Shown one piece after another: positions 42,701-53,141 of a stretch of DNA of 64,000 nucleotides (its first letter is position 1; every line of letters begins with the position of its first letter). The position numbers were made by a program, and so were the translations under genes. The stretch is from Neoceratodus forsteri (taxonomy: Eukaryota > Chordata > Ceratodontiformes > Ceratodontidae): the NCBI GenBank assembly GCA_016271365.2, contig CM057452.1, forward strand, positions 1,242,757,001-1,242,821,000, in the 5' to 3' direction. Below the pieces are notes generated by a model that made no database searches, was not told the origin of the DNA, and saw nothing but the letters and a program-made list of their open reading frames with translations.

Positions 42701-43796
42701 ATTATTTTAGTGGGAGAAAATAGAATCAGAAAGAGGGAGTGTGGATGGTCATGGAACTAGCTCTGGCCAGCTGGAAGATGAAGAAAGATTTTTAAATTCA
42801 TTTTTGGAGAATAAACATTTCTTTACATTTTTTATTTAATTCTGTAGCTTCTTTAAACTCCATAGTGTTCTGCTTTTTGCATTTACTTTAGAATTATTTT
42901 GACTGTTCCTTATTATTGTCCTTTATTGAAGCTGCCATGTTTCCAAAGAATATTCATTTTTACAACTGCTGATCAGTTCCAGAACCCAGTGACATTGGTA
43001 GAGTACAGGGTCTAAGGAGAAATCTGTACTGTAAACAACTGGCATTTGAGGTCTCCATGTTCCAGAACTGAAATAGTGTGTAGAAAAAGATAGCAACAAC
43101 AAGGAACCATAAAGGGGAGGGCAAGATTATTTCAAAGCAAACAAATAAAAAAGAAGTCAAAGAAGTCTGAGGAGGCTAGACACATGCCCAAATCTCCAAT
43201 TGTATTTTTTGGTCCCATTAAATACAGTATTTGTGGCCAAATAATACACATTGAATAATAAATATCTGAATACTTAAGGCTTAGAATAAGAGTACTAATT
43301 GAATACACATGAAATGGAATTTTTTTAGCTTTGACACATTACAATACTCACACAAAACATACTGTATATAGAACTGACGTAGCAATCATGGTGAGTATAT
43401 TTTTTTCAAATACTTAGTATTCTTGCTTGCAACACCAGATACTAAGCTATTCATTACTCAACTCTAAATCAAGAAAACACACACACACACACACATATAA
43501 ATAAAACCTTTAACCTTCCCCGGGTAGCAGTGCACAGTTCTGAAGCAACCTCTCCCATGAATCATATCCTGCTCTCTACTCCTCCGCCTTTCTGTAGAAC
43601 CTGATTATAAAAAAAACAGGAGCCAACAATATCAAGTGCATTAGTCCATCATCCAAGCTCAACCTCTTCTGGCCCAAAAGATAATTTGTTGTAAATGGAC
43701 CATCTCCTGTCTGTAATTGAGGAAAACAGAAAATAGAGCAAATAGAAATTGAATGTTGGCTGGATAACTTGGTCCCCCAACCTTCATAAAACTTTT
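39796..43796. other. 4 kb of unassigned DNA
   Basis: The longest stretch with no recognised transposon. Frames are short and frequently stopped, and no splice-bounded exon or conserved protein motif stands out. It holds a (TG)n run at 40436-40461, an imperfect ~40-bp tandem pair at 41994-42065 (GGTCCTCAGCTC-ATGAGTTGC) and a (CA)n run at 43476-43494. Near 43380-43440 a GAGTATATTTTTTTCAAATACTTAG stretch loosely resembles 56430-56510. If there is host unique sequence in the window, it is most likely here. Confidence 0.4.
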
Positions 43797-45300
43797 GCCT
43801 TCGATACATATACATACATGTATACAGTAGATACATTAAATGTGACTGTAGATAAGAGCCACTGGACCCACCCAGTCTATCCAACTGTATAATTAATTTT
43901 TTTTTTGTTCATTATTATTTTCCAGATTCTGCTTAATTCACGTCATTGTCTCTACTCCCCTTTACTCTATTCCCACGATTCACTTGTGCCTATCCCATGA
44001 ATGTTTAACCCATTTACTATTTTCACTCACACCACCTCCTCTGGAAGACTAGTTCAGGTATCCACCACCCTTTCAGTGAAAAGTACTTCCTAACATCCAT
44101 CTTAAATGTACCCACTTCCAGCTTCATATTATGCTCACTTGTTATAGAGTACCTTTTTCTCCAAAAGACACTCTCCTCCAGTACCTTATTAACCCCCATA
44201 AGGTATTTAAAGGTTTCTATCAAGTCCCCGCTCTCCCTCCTTTCCTTCATGGTATACATATTCAGCTCCATAGGCCTTTCCTTATAGGGCTTTTGTTGCA
44301 GGCCTTGTACTATTTGGAAGCCCTCCTCTGGACTGCCTCATTTCTATGTCTTTTCTGAGATGTGGTCTCCAAAACTCAACATAGCACTCAAGATTCAAGC
44401 ACTCAAAAAGGAAGCAGTATAGCGCAGTGGTCTAAGGCTCTGAGCTGCAAATCTGGTGACATCCAGCAGACCAGACCTGGGTTTGAATCCCACAGCTTCC
44501 ACTTGCATACTGTGTGGCCTTGAGCAAGTCACTTAACATCCTTGTGCTCCCAGGTCGCTCCTGTTAAAAAAAGCTTCCAGCTTAGTGTGCTATACCTGGT
44601 TAAACAACTAAATAAAAAAAAAAAAGATGGAGTCTTATCAGTGATTTATACAGGGGAAGAACCACCTCTCTTTTCCTGCTGGAGATACCCTTACCTATGC
44701 ACCCCAGAATCTCACTAGCTTTTCTGACTGCTTAGTCACACGGCTTTGCAACCTTTAGCTTCCAAGGAAGGACTTGGTGGGTCCAAATGCTTAAGCTCTT
44801 TTTTCTTTTGTTACATCTATGTTGGTCCAATAAAAGGTATCAAACCATTTGTTTCTGGATCTGTTTTTACAAGGACCAATATGGCAACTGACTAATTCTG
44901 TGTGGCTACCTTTAGATCATCTGTTATGATTACTTCTAGGTCTCTTTCCTAATTGGTCTTTGCCAGTATCATTCCGCCCATCTTGTACTCTGCTCCCAGG
45001 TTTCTATTGACTAGATGCATTATTTTGTATTTATTTGCATTAAAACCCAGCTGCCATACCCTTGACCACTCTTCCCACCTCATTAGATCCCTGCACATTC
45101 TATCCACCCTCCCAGGTGTGTCCACACTGCTGCAAATCTTGTCGTCATCTGCAAAGAAGCAGACCTTCCCTTCCAGTTCATCTGTTATGTCTGTTACAAA
45201 AATATTGAAGAGAACTGGTCCCAAGACTCATCCCTGCAGTATCCCATGGGTCAGCATCCCTTCCTTGGAGCACACTCCATTCATCACTACCCTCTATGTC
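43797..45300 (-). mobile_element. CR1 LINE, 3' half (split element)
   Basis: Minus-strand frames give LGPVLFNIFVTDI, VCFFADDDKI (motif C, FADD kept), WQLGFNANKYKIMH (45224-44949) and, beyond a SINE, MELNMYTMKERRESGDLIET and KYFSLKGWWI (44271-44023). The 3' UTR at 43870-43850 has the GGGTGGGTCCAG signature and a TACATGTATGTATATG-like tail at 43800-43820. The upstream part of the same LINE continues at 48721-48937 and 53150-53421. About 200 bases of RT between motifs are missing at the PLE junction. Confidence 0.85.
44414..44624 (+). mobile_element. tRNA-derived SINE, complete copy
   Basis: This is the best copy in the window. The head GGAAGCAGTATAGCGCAGTG (A-box region TAGCGCAGTGG) leads to a CTGGGTTTGAATCCC B box, then the body CTTCCACTTGCATACTGTGT, GAGCAAGTCACTTAAC, CCAGGTCGCTCCTG and CTATACCTGGTTAAAC, ending in an A-rich tail. 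It interrupts the CR1 C-terminal region, which resumes as GATGGAGTCTTATCAG. I could not fix the duplication length because both flanks are A-rich. Confidence 0.9.
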
Positions 45301-45547
45301 TAGGCTGAGTACATCATAATGAATTTAAAGAAGAAATCTAGTGTGGTGATAAGTGGTGGCATCTGGGGGGGGGCTGCCAAGATGGGGAAAGAGGTTACAA
45401 ATAAGAGGAAGTGTACAAGGAAAAAATCAGGACAATTGACATGCCCAAACCAAGGAAAGGAAAATGCCAGGAGGAACAGCAAAAAAAGGGCTAGAAAGAT
45501 TGAATATATCATAAGGAATTTAAAGAAAAAATCTAGTGTGGTGATAG

Positions 45548-46132
45548 GTGGTAGCATCGGGGGGGGGGCTGCCTAGCTGGGGAAAGAGGTTAAAAATAAG
45601 AGGAAGAGTACAAGAAAAAAACAAGAGAATTGATATACCCAAACCAAAGGGAGTTAATTCATTATGTAAAGAGTACAAGGAGTGTAAAGATCCTAACAAT
45701 GAAGAATCGCCCTACCTCAGTCTAAAATACATTGAACTCGAGCTGTGCTTAGTGGACATGCAAAATATACATAACTACTTCATGTTCAATAGAGAATTCT
45801 TTATACCAACATGTGGGACAGTGATGGGGGCAGCCTTCACTCCATCATATGCAAATCTCTTCATAGGAAACTTTGAGCAAAGGTTAATTTACAATGGTAC
45901 AACAAACATCTGTTTGGGCCACATTGATACCTGGTTCAGGTTTATTGATGACATTATTGTCTGCTGGTCAGGTAGGGAGGGTGTGATACCAGATTTTATG
46001 AGGTATTTAAACAGTAATGACATGGGCCTTCAATTTACCACTGAGACAGATCCAAATAGCATCAAGTTTTTGGATCTCAAACTAATAGGTATACCAGGTG
46101 AAAATATTATAACCACTGGGTATAGAAAATAA
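45548..46132 (+). pseudogene. PLE reverse transcriptase, internally deleted
   Basis: The frame starts in leader-derived sequence and then reads KYIELELCLVDMQNIHNYF, CGTVMGAAFTPSYANLFIG, TWFRFIDDIIVCWSG and NSIKFLDLKLIG. The GTxMG...PSYANLF block and the FIDDI catalytic centre are the PLE hallmark and both aspartates are present. The finger and early palm region is missing, so the leader has been joined to the middle of the RT by deletion. It ends at a TAA (46130-46132). PLE sequence then continues in shifted frames (HPRNLVSSIPYGELIRLK-like, 46165-46225). Confidence 0.85.
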
Positions 46133-46912
46133 ACTGCAGCCAACGCTATTTCAAATGCTAATAGTGCACACCCAAGAAATCTGGTGTCCTCAATACCATA
46201 TGGGGAACTTATTAGATTGAAAACAAATTACTCAGAGGAAGAGGTGTTCCTTGAAAAAGCTGCTTCACTTAGACCAAAGGCTGCAACTGAGGGGTTATTC
46301 TGATAAGATAAAGAACCTCTGTGTGCAAGCACTGAGGCAATGGTTACCCCAAAGGGCATTTGTCCAGAAAGCCAAGTTCCAGAGAAATACAAAACCACAC
46401 ATGCCCCCACAATGCAGAGCATCATGGGCTGCATATGCAAATCACCACAGAATATTATGCTGGTTCAACTTTAAGCAGAAATGCATGGTGTCAAAAGGCC
46501 TCTCACACAGTTTGCAAAGGGTGCTGAAAAGATGTTAAGTGAGGCATTTGAAAAGGTACAGAAATTAGACAGGTGTGACCTTTTGACCCAAAAAAAAGAA
46601 ACAGGGGAAGCAATGGCAATACTGATGGGCAGGAATTGGACAGTAAGGACATAGTCATATTTGTGACAGAATTTAACCCCATGACAGGAAAGGTACAGTA
46701 GTGGGTCATGTCCATAAGTGTTGGCCAGTCTTACTAACTGACCCAGTGCAAAGTACCAAATGTAGAAGCATAAAAAACGAGGGTCACATTTTCTAAAGGG
46801 AGAAGTACTGGGGACAGAAGCACCAATAGTCACTTTTCCTTCCCAGAAATACACAGTCTGGGAGTGGTTGGCTTTCCGCCAAACCAAAAGGCCTACTTAA
46901 GTGTGGTCAGTG

Positions 46913-47369
46913 CAATGTTTCCCACATCACTAGCTCACCTGTTTTCCAGTTTCCCTCCTGCCCATCCTGCCTCCTGCCCTGCCTCTGCCCCAGCCTCTCT
47001 CTCCCTTCCAAAATACTGGCTTCTCTGCCTCTCTTTAGCCATGGCCAAGTTCCACCCCCTTCCCTGAAGTATGCCAGTTAACCATTCCAACCCTGTCATT
47101 TCTTCCTAAGCTGGTATCCCTCTTCTTGCCTTTCTCTCTCATTTTAAGTAAATATAATTGCTGTACCCAGTTATGAGCCTATCTGTTGTAAAGGCTCCCT
47201 CACTCAAATGTTGATGTACATATGTATATTTTTCTTCTTTGTATAATATTGCATTATGTTTTACCATGTTACTGTACTATGATTTTTGTATGACCAGGTC
47301 CATCTTGCAAATTATCTCTGCTCAATGGTGCCCGCCTGGATAAATAAAGATTTTGATTGATTGATTGAT
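46913..47369 (+). mobile_element. LINE 3' tail inserted inside the PLE
   Basis: The PLE linker reads KCGQCN up to about 46912 and continues as a C-x-N-K-H-K-L-E-E-H-type segment from 47371. Between lies ~457 bp of pyrimidine-rich sequence followed by AT-rich 3' UTR, ending GGATAAATAAAGATTTTGAT with a (TTGA)n tail. That tail is typical of L2/CR1-type LINE 3' ends. No coding part remains. Confidence 0.7.
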
Positions 47370-47370
47370 G

Positions 47371-47710
47371 TGTGCCAATAAGCACAAACTGGAAGAACAT
47401 TTGTTAAAGATGGTAAAACCTTTGAAATTAATGATTTTGTTACTTGTACCACACCTTTTGTTGTGTACATTTGCTGGTGTCCTTGTACCTCCTACTATGT
47501 AGGGAGGACAACCAGGCCTGGAAAACAACATATACAAGAGCATGTAAGGGTCATTGTTAATGCCAGTATGCATAAAGCAATTGGAGTACACTTTACATTA
47601 GCCCACAGAGGGAAACCTGATAGTTTGAAATTCATGGTGTTACAACATGTGAAAAGAAATCCAAGAGGAAGTGATAGGGTTAGAACCCTATCCCAAAAAG
47701 AAACAAAGTA
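47371..47710 (+). pseudogene. PLE GIY-YIG endonuclease segment
   Basis: Plus strand 47430-47550 reads FEINDFVTCTTPFVVYICWC, then CTSYYVGRTTRPGKQHIQEH. This is the GIY-YIG domain start, with the C-x-C pair and YYVG. The downstream part (47580-47710) holds a VHFTLAHRG-type block and ends at TAG 47709-47711. PLE GIY-YIG domains nick target DNA. Here upstream stops prevent expression. Confidence 0.82.
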
Positions 47711-47869
47711 GATTCTGATTCTAGGTACAGTTGTACCATCAGGTATAAATGAAGAGGTAGATTTTTCCCAATACTTGTAAATTATTAATCTTTCTTTCCC
47801 TTTTTTCTCTCTACAGTTGCCATTTATCCTTGAGCTGGAGAACAGCCTTGGACACCATTATCTGAATAA

Positions 47870-48260
47870 AGGCAATGTGAGAGCTGCATTTTTGACATAT
47901 CCACCAAGCACAGATTGAGTTCAATAAAATTTGGACTGCTGGTAGTGCAAATCTTTATTGTTTGGATCTTTGCATTCCCTGTACTCTTTACATAATGAAT
48001 TAACTCCCATTGGTTTGGTTTTTTTCTTCTACTCTTCCTCCTATTTTTAACCTCTTCCCCCATCTTGGCATCCCCCCAGATGCCACCACCTATCACCACA
48101 GTTGATTTCTTCTTTAAATTCTGTGTGATGTACTTAACCTTTCTATCCCTTTTTTGCTGTTCCCCCTGCCCTTTTCCTCCCCCTCCCTTCTTTTAGATAA
48201 CATGAGTTATGAATTCTAGGCAGGAAATAGGTATAAAAGGGAATAAAAGTTAGTTAAATT
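47870..48260 (-). repeat. inverted partial copy of the PLE leader and early coding sequence
   Basis: Reverse-complemented, it reads GGAACAGCAAAAAAGGGATA, GAATTTAAAGAAGAAATC, GTGGTGATAGGTGGTGGCAT, then TTATTGAACTCAATCTGTGC. These match 45470-45760 on the plus strand. The match ends where the RT deletion junction lies in the forward copy, so this inverted copy preserves leader sequence (ending near CTACAGTTGCC) that the forward copy lost. Confidence 0.8.
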
Positions 48261-48720
48261 GTCTGAAGCAATAGATTATTTTAATGGAATTTAATCCAGA
48301 GTTTGCCTAGGACTGTAAAAATGTTTGAATGTTCAATGAAATAGTTGTAATTGCTTTATGCTTAATGTCATTAAGTTTTATATATGTTTTCACTAAAGGG
48401 TGTGTGTCACTTTAACAAGGTGTTTTAAATTTGGAGAACGTCTGTTATTCCTCAGACCCACCCATGATGATGACCCTGTGCTGGATTGAAGCGCTGGGGT
48501 TGTAAGGTGTTGTCTGGGCACTTCTTGCCACCAATACATTTTGCACCAGCAATTGTAAGTCTGGTACCATCTCCATGAGTGCTGAGTTTTGTTTTTTTCA
48601 TGTTTGTATGTGGGCTGGCAGTCTTCTCAGCTCTGTTTGACTTTCCTGAGTGCACCTGTTTTGTACTCTGAAATCCAGGTGAGAGGCAACTAACACAGCT
48701 TCCTGATACAGGCACTTGGT

Positions 48721-48937
48721 CTCCCAGTCAAAGAAGTCCATAGAATTTATTTGACATGACCACCCTCTATGCTGCCTTGGGTGCTATAATCTGTTGGATA
48801 CAAGAAGTTCCACAGTCCTTTCCTTCAGTGCTGTTTCCATCAATTTACCCACCACTGATGTCAGGTTAACAGGCCTATAATTACTCACCTCTTCCTTGCT
48901 ACCACTTTTGTGAAGTGAGACTACATCTGCTCTTCTC
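48721..48937 (-). mobile_element. CR1 RT middle segment (part of the split CR1)
   Basis: Minus-strand reading gives ADVVSLHKSGSKEEVSNYRP, VNLTSVVGKLMETALKE and the QINSMDFFDW block. It stops exactly at the hAT target duplication at 48930-48937 and resumes with LETGVVPEDWRR at 53150. It is the same CR1 as 43797-45300. Confidence 0.85.
48930..48937. repeat. left 8-bp target-site duplication of hAT copy 2
   Basis: CTCTTCTC, repeated exactly at 53142-53149 after the right terminus. Confidence 0.93.
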
Positions 48938-50150
48938 TAGTGGTGGGTGAAGTGGGCTCAGTCCTCTCCACGAAGTGATTCACGGAGCAAAGGCAGATTC
49001 ATGGAGTGCTCTGCAATGTGAAGCGGAGTACGTCACGTTATAATGAGGAACGCAAAGTGCATTGAAAACAGCTACTTTGCGTTACTCCGCCTCCACTGGT
49101 CACTTGTCTTTCAATTTTTAAGGTGAAGTACATTGGTGGCAGTTCACTTTGCCTTGTTTTTGAGCTCCGAAGGAGGATTTTGAAGTGATTCATGGGAGTT
49201 CAGGTCACATGGGCTCTATATTGATCTATTCTACACAGCCTCAGTTCGAGGTAGTATGAGTAGGAAGGAGTAGGAGACAGTGTGCTCTGATAACTGTCTG
49301 TAGGAATCTTTTAAAAGCTGTTCAAAAAGCATTTTTGCTTTTTTGGGGGGATCCAACTGTAGTTCATCGATTGTAGGAAACCCTCCTATGCTCACATCAT
49401 TGAGCGATTTTATTTGTGTGTGGATTTTGAATGTAAATATATAACATTGAGTGTGTGTGGTGAAAGACAGTGAAGTGTGCTGTGTGGGGAAGGGCGTATC
49501 TGTGTGTAGTTAATTTTAAGTTGGAGAACTAGTGATTTATTTGTGTTTTGGTGATATTTTTGTTATATAACTGTGTTACTGTACACAGTAAAATTGTCAG
49601 TGATAGTACAAATTTTCTTGTTACTTGTTGTGTGAATGTGGTGCAGCATTTCATAAGGTCAGGTTGTTTAAATTACAAATTTACATTACATGGCACTGAG
49701 TACACTGAACTTTAACATTTGCATCACATTCCTCATTCAGCATTGTACACAAAGTGTTCTGTGTTGTGTGTGCAGTGTTGCATGCATCAAATATAATACA
49801 CCTTTTAAAATTTGTGACACAGATCAGTGTAAGTGCAACTAAGCACAGCAGTGTGAACCTGTTATCCACTGCAGCTGCCTGATTTTGTACTGCGATTGTG
49901 TTCTCTGTTCTTAGTGTTGCTGCTTGTAGTGCCGTAAAAATCAGCACTGTCTGTATTCAGTTCCTCCCTTCCATGTTGAAAAGGTATTTTTTACCAGACT
50001 GGATTGTTTTTGTGACCCCATCAGCACCACTTTGCATGTGGTGTGACGATACCATTTCACTTCCTTAACACGGCCAATATTCTGGACAGAAGACAGATGC
50101 ATTTTGTGTGTTGTGATTGTGAGCTCATAATGTCATACTTAAATTATAAA

Positions 50151-50707
50151 TTAAAGCAGCATTGCAGCAATGTGCTGACAATTTTGACCTATAGTTTTTT
50201 ATGCTATTTTACATTGCCGCTGGTGCCGCCACCGGTGCAGGCCACTAGTTACCTAACGACTTGTATGATACCCTTCTTTTCACAATTTGTGTCTGCTTTA
50301 CTACTTTTTCTCATGTCTGAGAATAAAAAAGGAGCACACCATTTAGTATTGTTCTGACCAGGTTCTTAGCACTATTTGAAGCTGTTTTTGAACAATTATT
50401 GTTCTGTGATGTCATAAAACACTGCCTGCTGTATAATTGTTAATTTGACAACAGAAATAACAATAGAAATAATATATAACAACTGATGGAGAAAAACAGC
50501 ACAAAATACTGATGAAGAGCTGGTCTACACCACGTTAAAAGGAATGCTCTTTTGATTATCTCACACATGAAAAAAAGTTCTAAAGCAGATTCAAGTACTG
50601 GAAAGAATAGTATCATACAAGTCAGAATGTAAGTAAAGTGGCAATGTAAAACAGCATAAAAAAGTATAGGTCAAAATTTTCAACAGATTGCTGCACTGCT
50701 GCTTTAA
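50151..50707. mobile_element. TTAA-flanked foldback element 1 in hAT copy 2
   Basis: TTAA at 50151-50154 is followed by AGCAGCATTGCAGCAATGTG. The right end is the inverse (CTGCACTGCTGCT) followed by TTAA at 50704-50707. Most of the interior is inverted: GACCTATAGTTTTTTATGCT and CGACTTGTATGATAC on the left recur inverted at 50650-50680 and 50615-50630. The fold centre is near 50430. TTAA duplications plus palindromic structure fit a Kolobok/T2 or piggyBac-type MITE. Confidence 0.75.
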
Positions 50708-51272
50708 AGAGATTCACCAAGTTACATAGTTATGGATGGTATTACACCCAATATATTGGTGCCTAACCTCCAGGGGAATCTTTCTTGCTCCACATGTCCT
50801 TAAATAGTGCAATACTTTTCTGGCAAAAACGTTCATAATTTCAGTAAAACGGGTCCCAGAGGACTTCCCATTCTGAAGAACCGCCCAAGTTCTGCCACCC
50901 ATGTTCAGCAATGTTGTGGTGAAACGTGGGCACGTTTCAACTAACAAGAGCCTTGTTAGTGGAAACGTGCCCACGTTTCATAACAAAGTGACCATTATAA
51001 CATAAAGAAACTTTCAGAAAGCTGCCAGTCATTCACTAAAGCATGCCCCGTGCTCTCTCTGGCATCACGTCATAACATTGCTAAGCAAGTTGGCGGAACT
51101 TAGGATCTTAGCACGAGAACAGGAAGTCTTCTGGGCCCTGGTTTACAAATTACGAGTGTTTTGGCCAGAAATGGCTACACTCGGGAATGTAAGACACGTG
51201 AGAAAGACAGATTACCCTGGAGTTAAGTCACCCATATAAGGAACATGTATGACTGTATGTGCATGTATATAT
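50708..51272. repeat. inverted repeat between two TTAA foldbacks, with a tight hairpin
   Basis: The left arm, about 50735-50915, when inverted reads ATTGCTGAACATGGGTGGCA, CAGAATGGGAAGTCCTCTGG, TTTTTGCCAGAAA and GATTCCCCTGGAGGTTAG. The right arm, 51085-51235, reads ATTGCTAAGCAAGTTGGCGG, AACAGGAAGTCTTCTGGG, GTTTTGGCCAGAAA and GATTACCCTGGAGTTAAG. They are diverged inverse copies. Between them 50920-50980 forms a separate hairpin: TGAAACGTGGGCACGTTTCA pairs with the inverse of itself around a 3-base loop. A minus-strand frame (50974-50714) may be a coding relic. Confidence 0.7.
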
Positions 51273-51698
51273 TTAAAGGGAAGCAGTCAGCAACATGAGC
51301 TCCTGCATCCTGCACGGTGCAAGGCTTACCCTCCAGTTAAGCCTTTTAAGTATGTTGCAGCATTTTTCTCGTGTCGCAACATACTTTATTTTAAGAAAGA
51401 AAGGTCAGTGACCCAGAAGGATGCCAGATGCTAAGGGGGCCACATTATGTGTCAAGGAAAGGTGCAGCGGAGATGCGCCATGCACTTCAAATAATTTTGC
51501 ATTGAAGTGCATGGTGCGTCGGCGATTATACTGCTTATACATAATGGAGCCCATATCTGCCATACTCGAGGTTGCTGGCGTTTATTAGTATAATAAAGTA
51601 TGTTGCGGCATGAGAAAAATATAACTATACTTAAAACTTGAATGATAACGTACGAGGGACAAGATGTGTGCACTCCTGTTGCTGATGGCTTCCTTTAA
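51273..51698. mobile_element. TTAA-flanked foldback element 2 in hAT copy 2 (T2/Kolobok-like MITE)
   Basis: TTAA at 51273-51276 is followed by AGGGAAGCAGTCAGCAACA. The right end reads TGTTGCTGATGGCTTCCT followed by TTAA at 51695-51698. Inner pairs include TTTTTCTCGTGTCGCAACAT with its inverse at 51600-51620, and GCGCCATGCACTTCAA with TTGAAGTGCATGGTGCG around a short loop at 51472-51512. The TTAAAGGR terminus is the signature of T2-type MITEs mobilised by Kolobok transposases. It resembles the terminus at 57314. Confidence 0.8.
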
Positions 51699-51779
51699 AC
51701 TAATATGGCCTTCCTCTGTCTGGTATGAAACAAACAAAACACAAAACAGTACAACACTGGGGGCAGAAAACAAAACCTA

Positions 51780-52640
51780 ATGCTCGATCCCGTGATGTTC
51801 CAGCAGCAGATGAAGCATCAACACTATTTGTAGCTGCTCTTGCTCGATCCGCTCCATCTGCTGCTGGACAGCACCCATCCTCTGATTATTTTCCTCCATC
51901 GCAACCCACAGTAGTGCTACTTCTGACTGCATTGCAGGTGTGGTGGACTCCCCTGCTCCAGGAGGAAAGGCAGGTAGTGTTGATGGTGATAGTAGTGCTG
52001 GTGGCAGTGGTGGGGGTAGTGGTGGAGCAGCAGATGCTGCTGTGGCCCTCCTGTGCTCTGGCAATGCACAGCAGCAGCAGCACCCACTGCCACAGAAGGG
52101 CCAGCAGGTGGAAGCCTGGCCCATTCTGTGGCAGCCTGCCACTCAACCTTGTGGTGGTTCAGCATGAGTGTCCTCTGGCCCCCAGTCCCCAGATGTGTCC
52201 CCCAGGGGCCACGACACACCTGCACAATGCTCCTGTTCCCCCTAACACAGTTGAAAAACTGCCAGACTATCGAGCTGCAGGGGGGACCAGGTACAACAGG
52301 GGCAGATGTAGTGCCAGCAGCAGTGTCATGCCCCTAAGGGGGCTCCACCTGCTGCTGTGGAGTGGGAGGTACTGTTGCTGGAGCTCCTGCAGCTGGTACA
52401 GATGGTGGTGGTGGCAGCGGCGGACTTGCTGGATGTGGCCGTGGCACTGGTGGTGTTGCTGTTTCCGGAGGGGGGTGGATGAAATATTCTGGAGTGGTCC
52501 AGCGACACCCACCCAGGCTGACCCCCATGTGTCCGCACTCCCCTCTGTCCAACACGGGCCACAGACTGTCCCTGGTCCATAACTCTCCTTCCCTCTCGAC
52601 TCTGACGCATCATGTGGTGAAGACCAACTCACACACACAC
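51780..52640 (-). other. GC-rich, trinucleotide-like region with possible degraded ORF
   Basis: Long frames exist on both strands because CAG/CTG/GTG triplets dominate. The minus-strand frame 52142-51777 is the most protein-like. It has an alanine/proline-rich stretch, then EVALLWVAMEENNQRM and VQQQMERIEQEQLQIVLML, which would form an amphipathic coiled coil, then a stop. Proline-rich linker plus coiled-coil C-termini occur in the Myb/SANT-like accessory proteins of some vertebrate DNA transposons, but I see no SANT domain here. The related region in copy 1 (about 7930-8230) shares the composition and part of the order, so it is ancestral to the family. Confidence 0.4.
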
Positions 52641-53141
52641 ACACACAAAGTCACACACAGACACACACTTACACAAAACAAAACTTATAGAACAAATAAA
52701 TCAGTCACAAAAAAAGAACTCAAAACAGTACAACAAAAACTGAAGAATTAGCTTTTAAAAAATCTGTTGGGTTTTATGATGTTAAGGCAAATTAAACAAC
52801 AAATACACACTACTCTCCTACACTATCCTTCCTTCTCCTATCTCTGCAAAGGAGAAAGTGAAAGTATCTGCTGGTATGACTCGCTTCCTGCCTGAGTGGC
52901 TAAAGCAGCATGTGACTTAGAGTACTGTAAGCCATGTGATGTATGTGAGGGGCTGCTTAAAGTGCCTATTGCTGTTATTCTGCCTTACTTCAAGTTAAGG
53001 CAGAATAACAACGCCAAGTCAACTCATTATGAAAAGGCGAAGTGAGTACTCCTCTGTGTCCACTTCTCGAGCTCAGAGACCTACGCAAGTGGGCACTTTG
53101 CGCTCACTTCGGCTGTGAATTTTAAATTCGCTGCATCACTA

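Larger units (their letters stand above)
45306..48720 (+). mobile_element. Penelope-like element with duplicated and inverted leader copies
   Basis: This PLE sits inside the CR1. It begins with two direct copies of a ~197-bp leader (45306 and 45503 onward: GGAATTTAAAGAA, TCTAGTGTGGTGATA, GGGGAAAGAGGTT). An RT frame follows (45548-46132), then thumb and linker remnants to 46912, a foreign insert (46913-47369) and a GIY-YIG segment (47371-47710). An inverted partial copy of the leader and early coding region lies at about 48260-47870, followed by a CTGGATTGAAGCGCTGG-type leader at 48480-48500. Direct and inverted partial copies at the ends are typical of Penelope-like insertions. Confidence 0.8.
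48938..53141. mobile_element. hAT-type DNA transposon, copy 2 (4.2 kb, non-autonomous)
   Basis: Starts TAGTGGTGGGTGAAGTGGG and ends in the inverse of TAGTGATGCAGCG, with exact 8-bp duplications CTCTTCTC outside. Removing it restores the CR1 frame. Its first ~1.1 kb parallels copy 1 (6298-9343), including the GTAGGAAACCCTCCTATG block and GTTATCCACTGCAGCTG. Its right 600 bp parallels the right side of copy 1 outside the SINE. It is longer because it holds TTAA-bounded foldbacks at 50151-51698. No transposase domain was found. The region at 51780-52640 could be a degraded accessory ORF. Confidence 0.92.

Noticed and set aside
44414..44500. functional tRNA gene
   Set aside because: A and B boxes are present, but the sequence is the head of a SINE with body and A-rich tail, and it does not fold as a complete tRNA.
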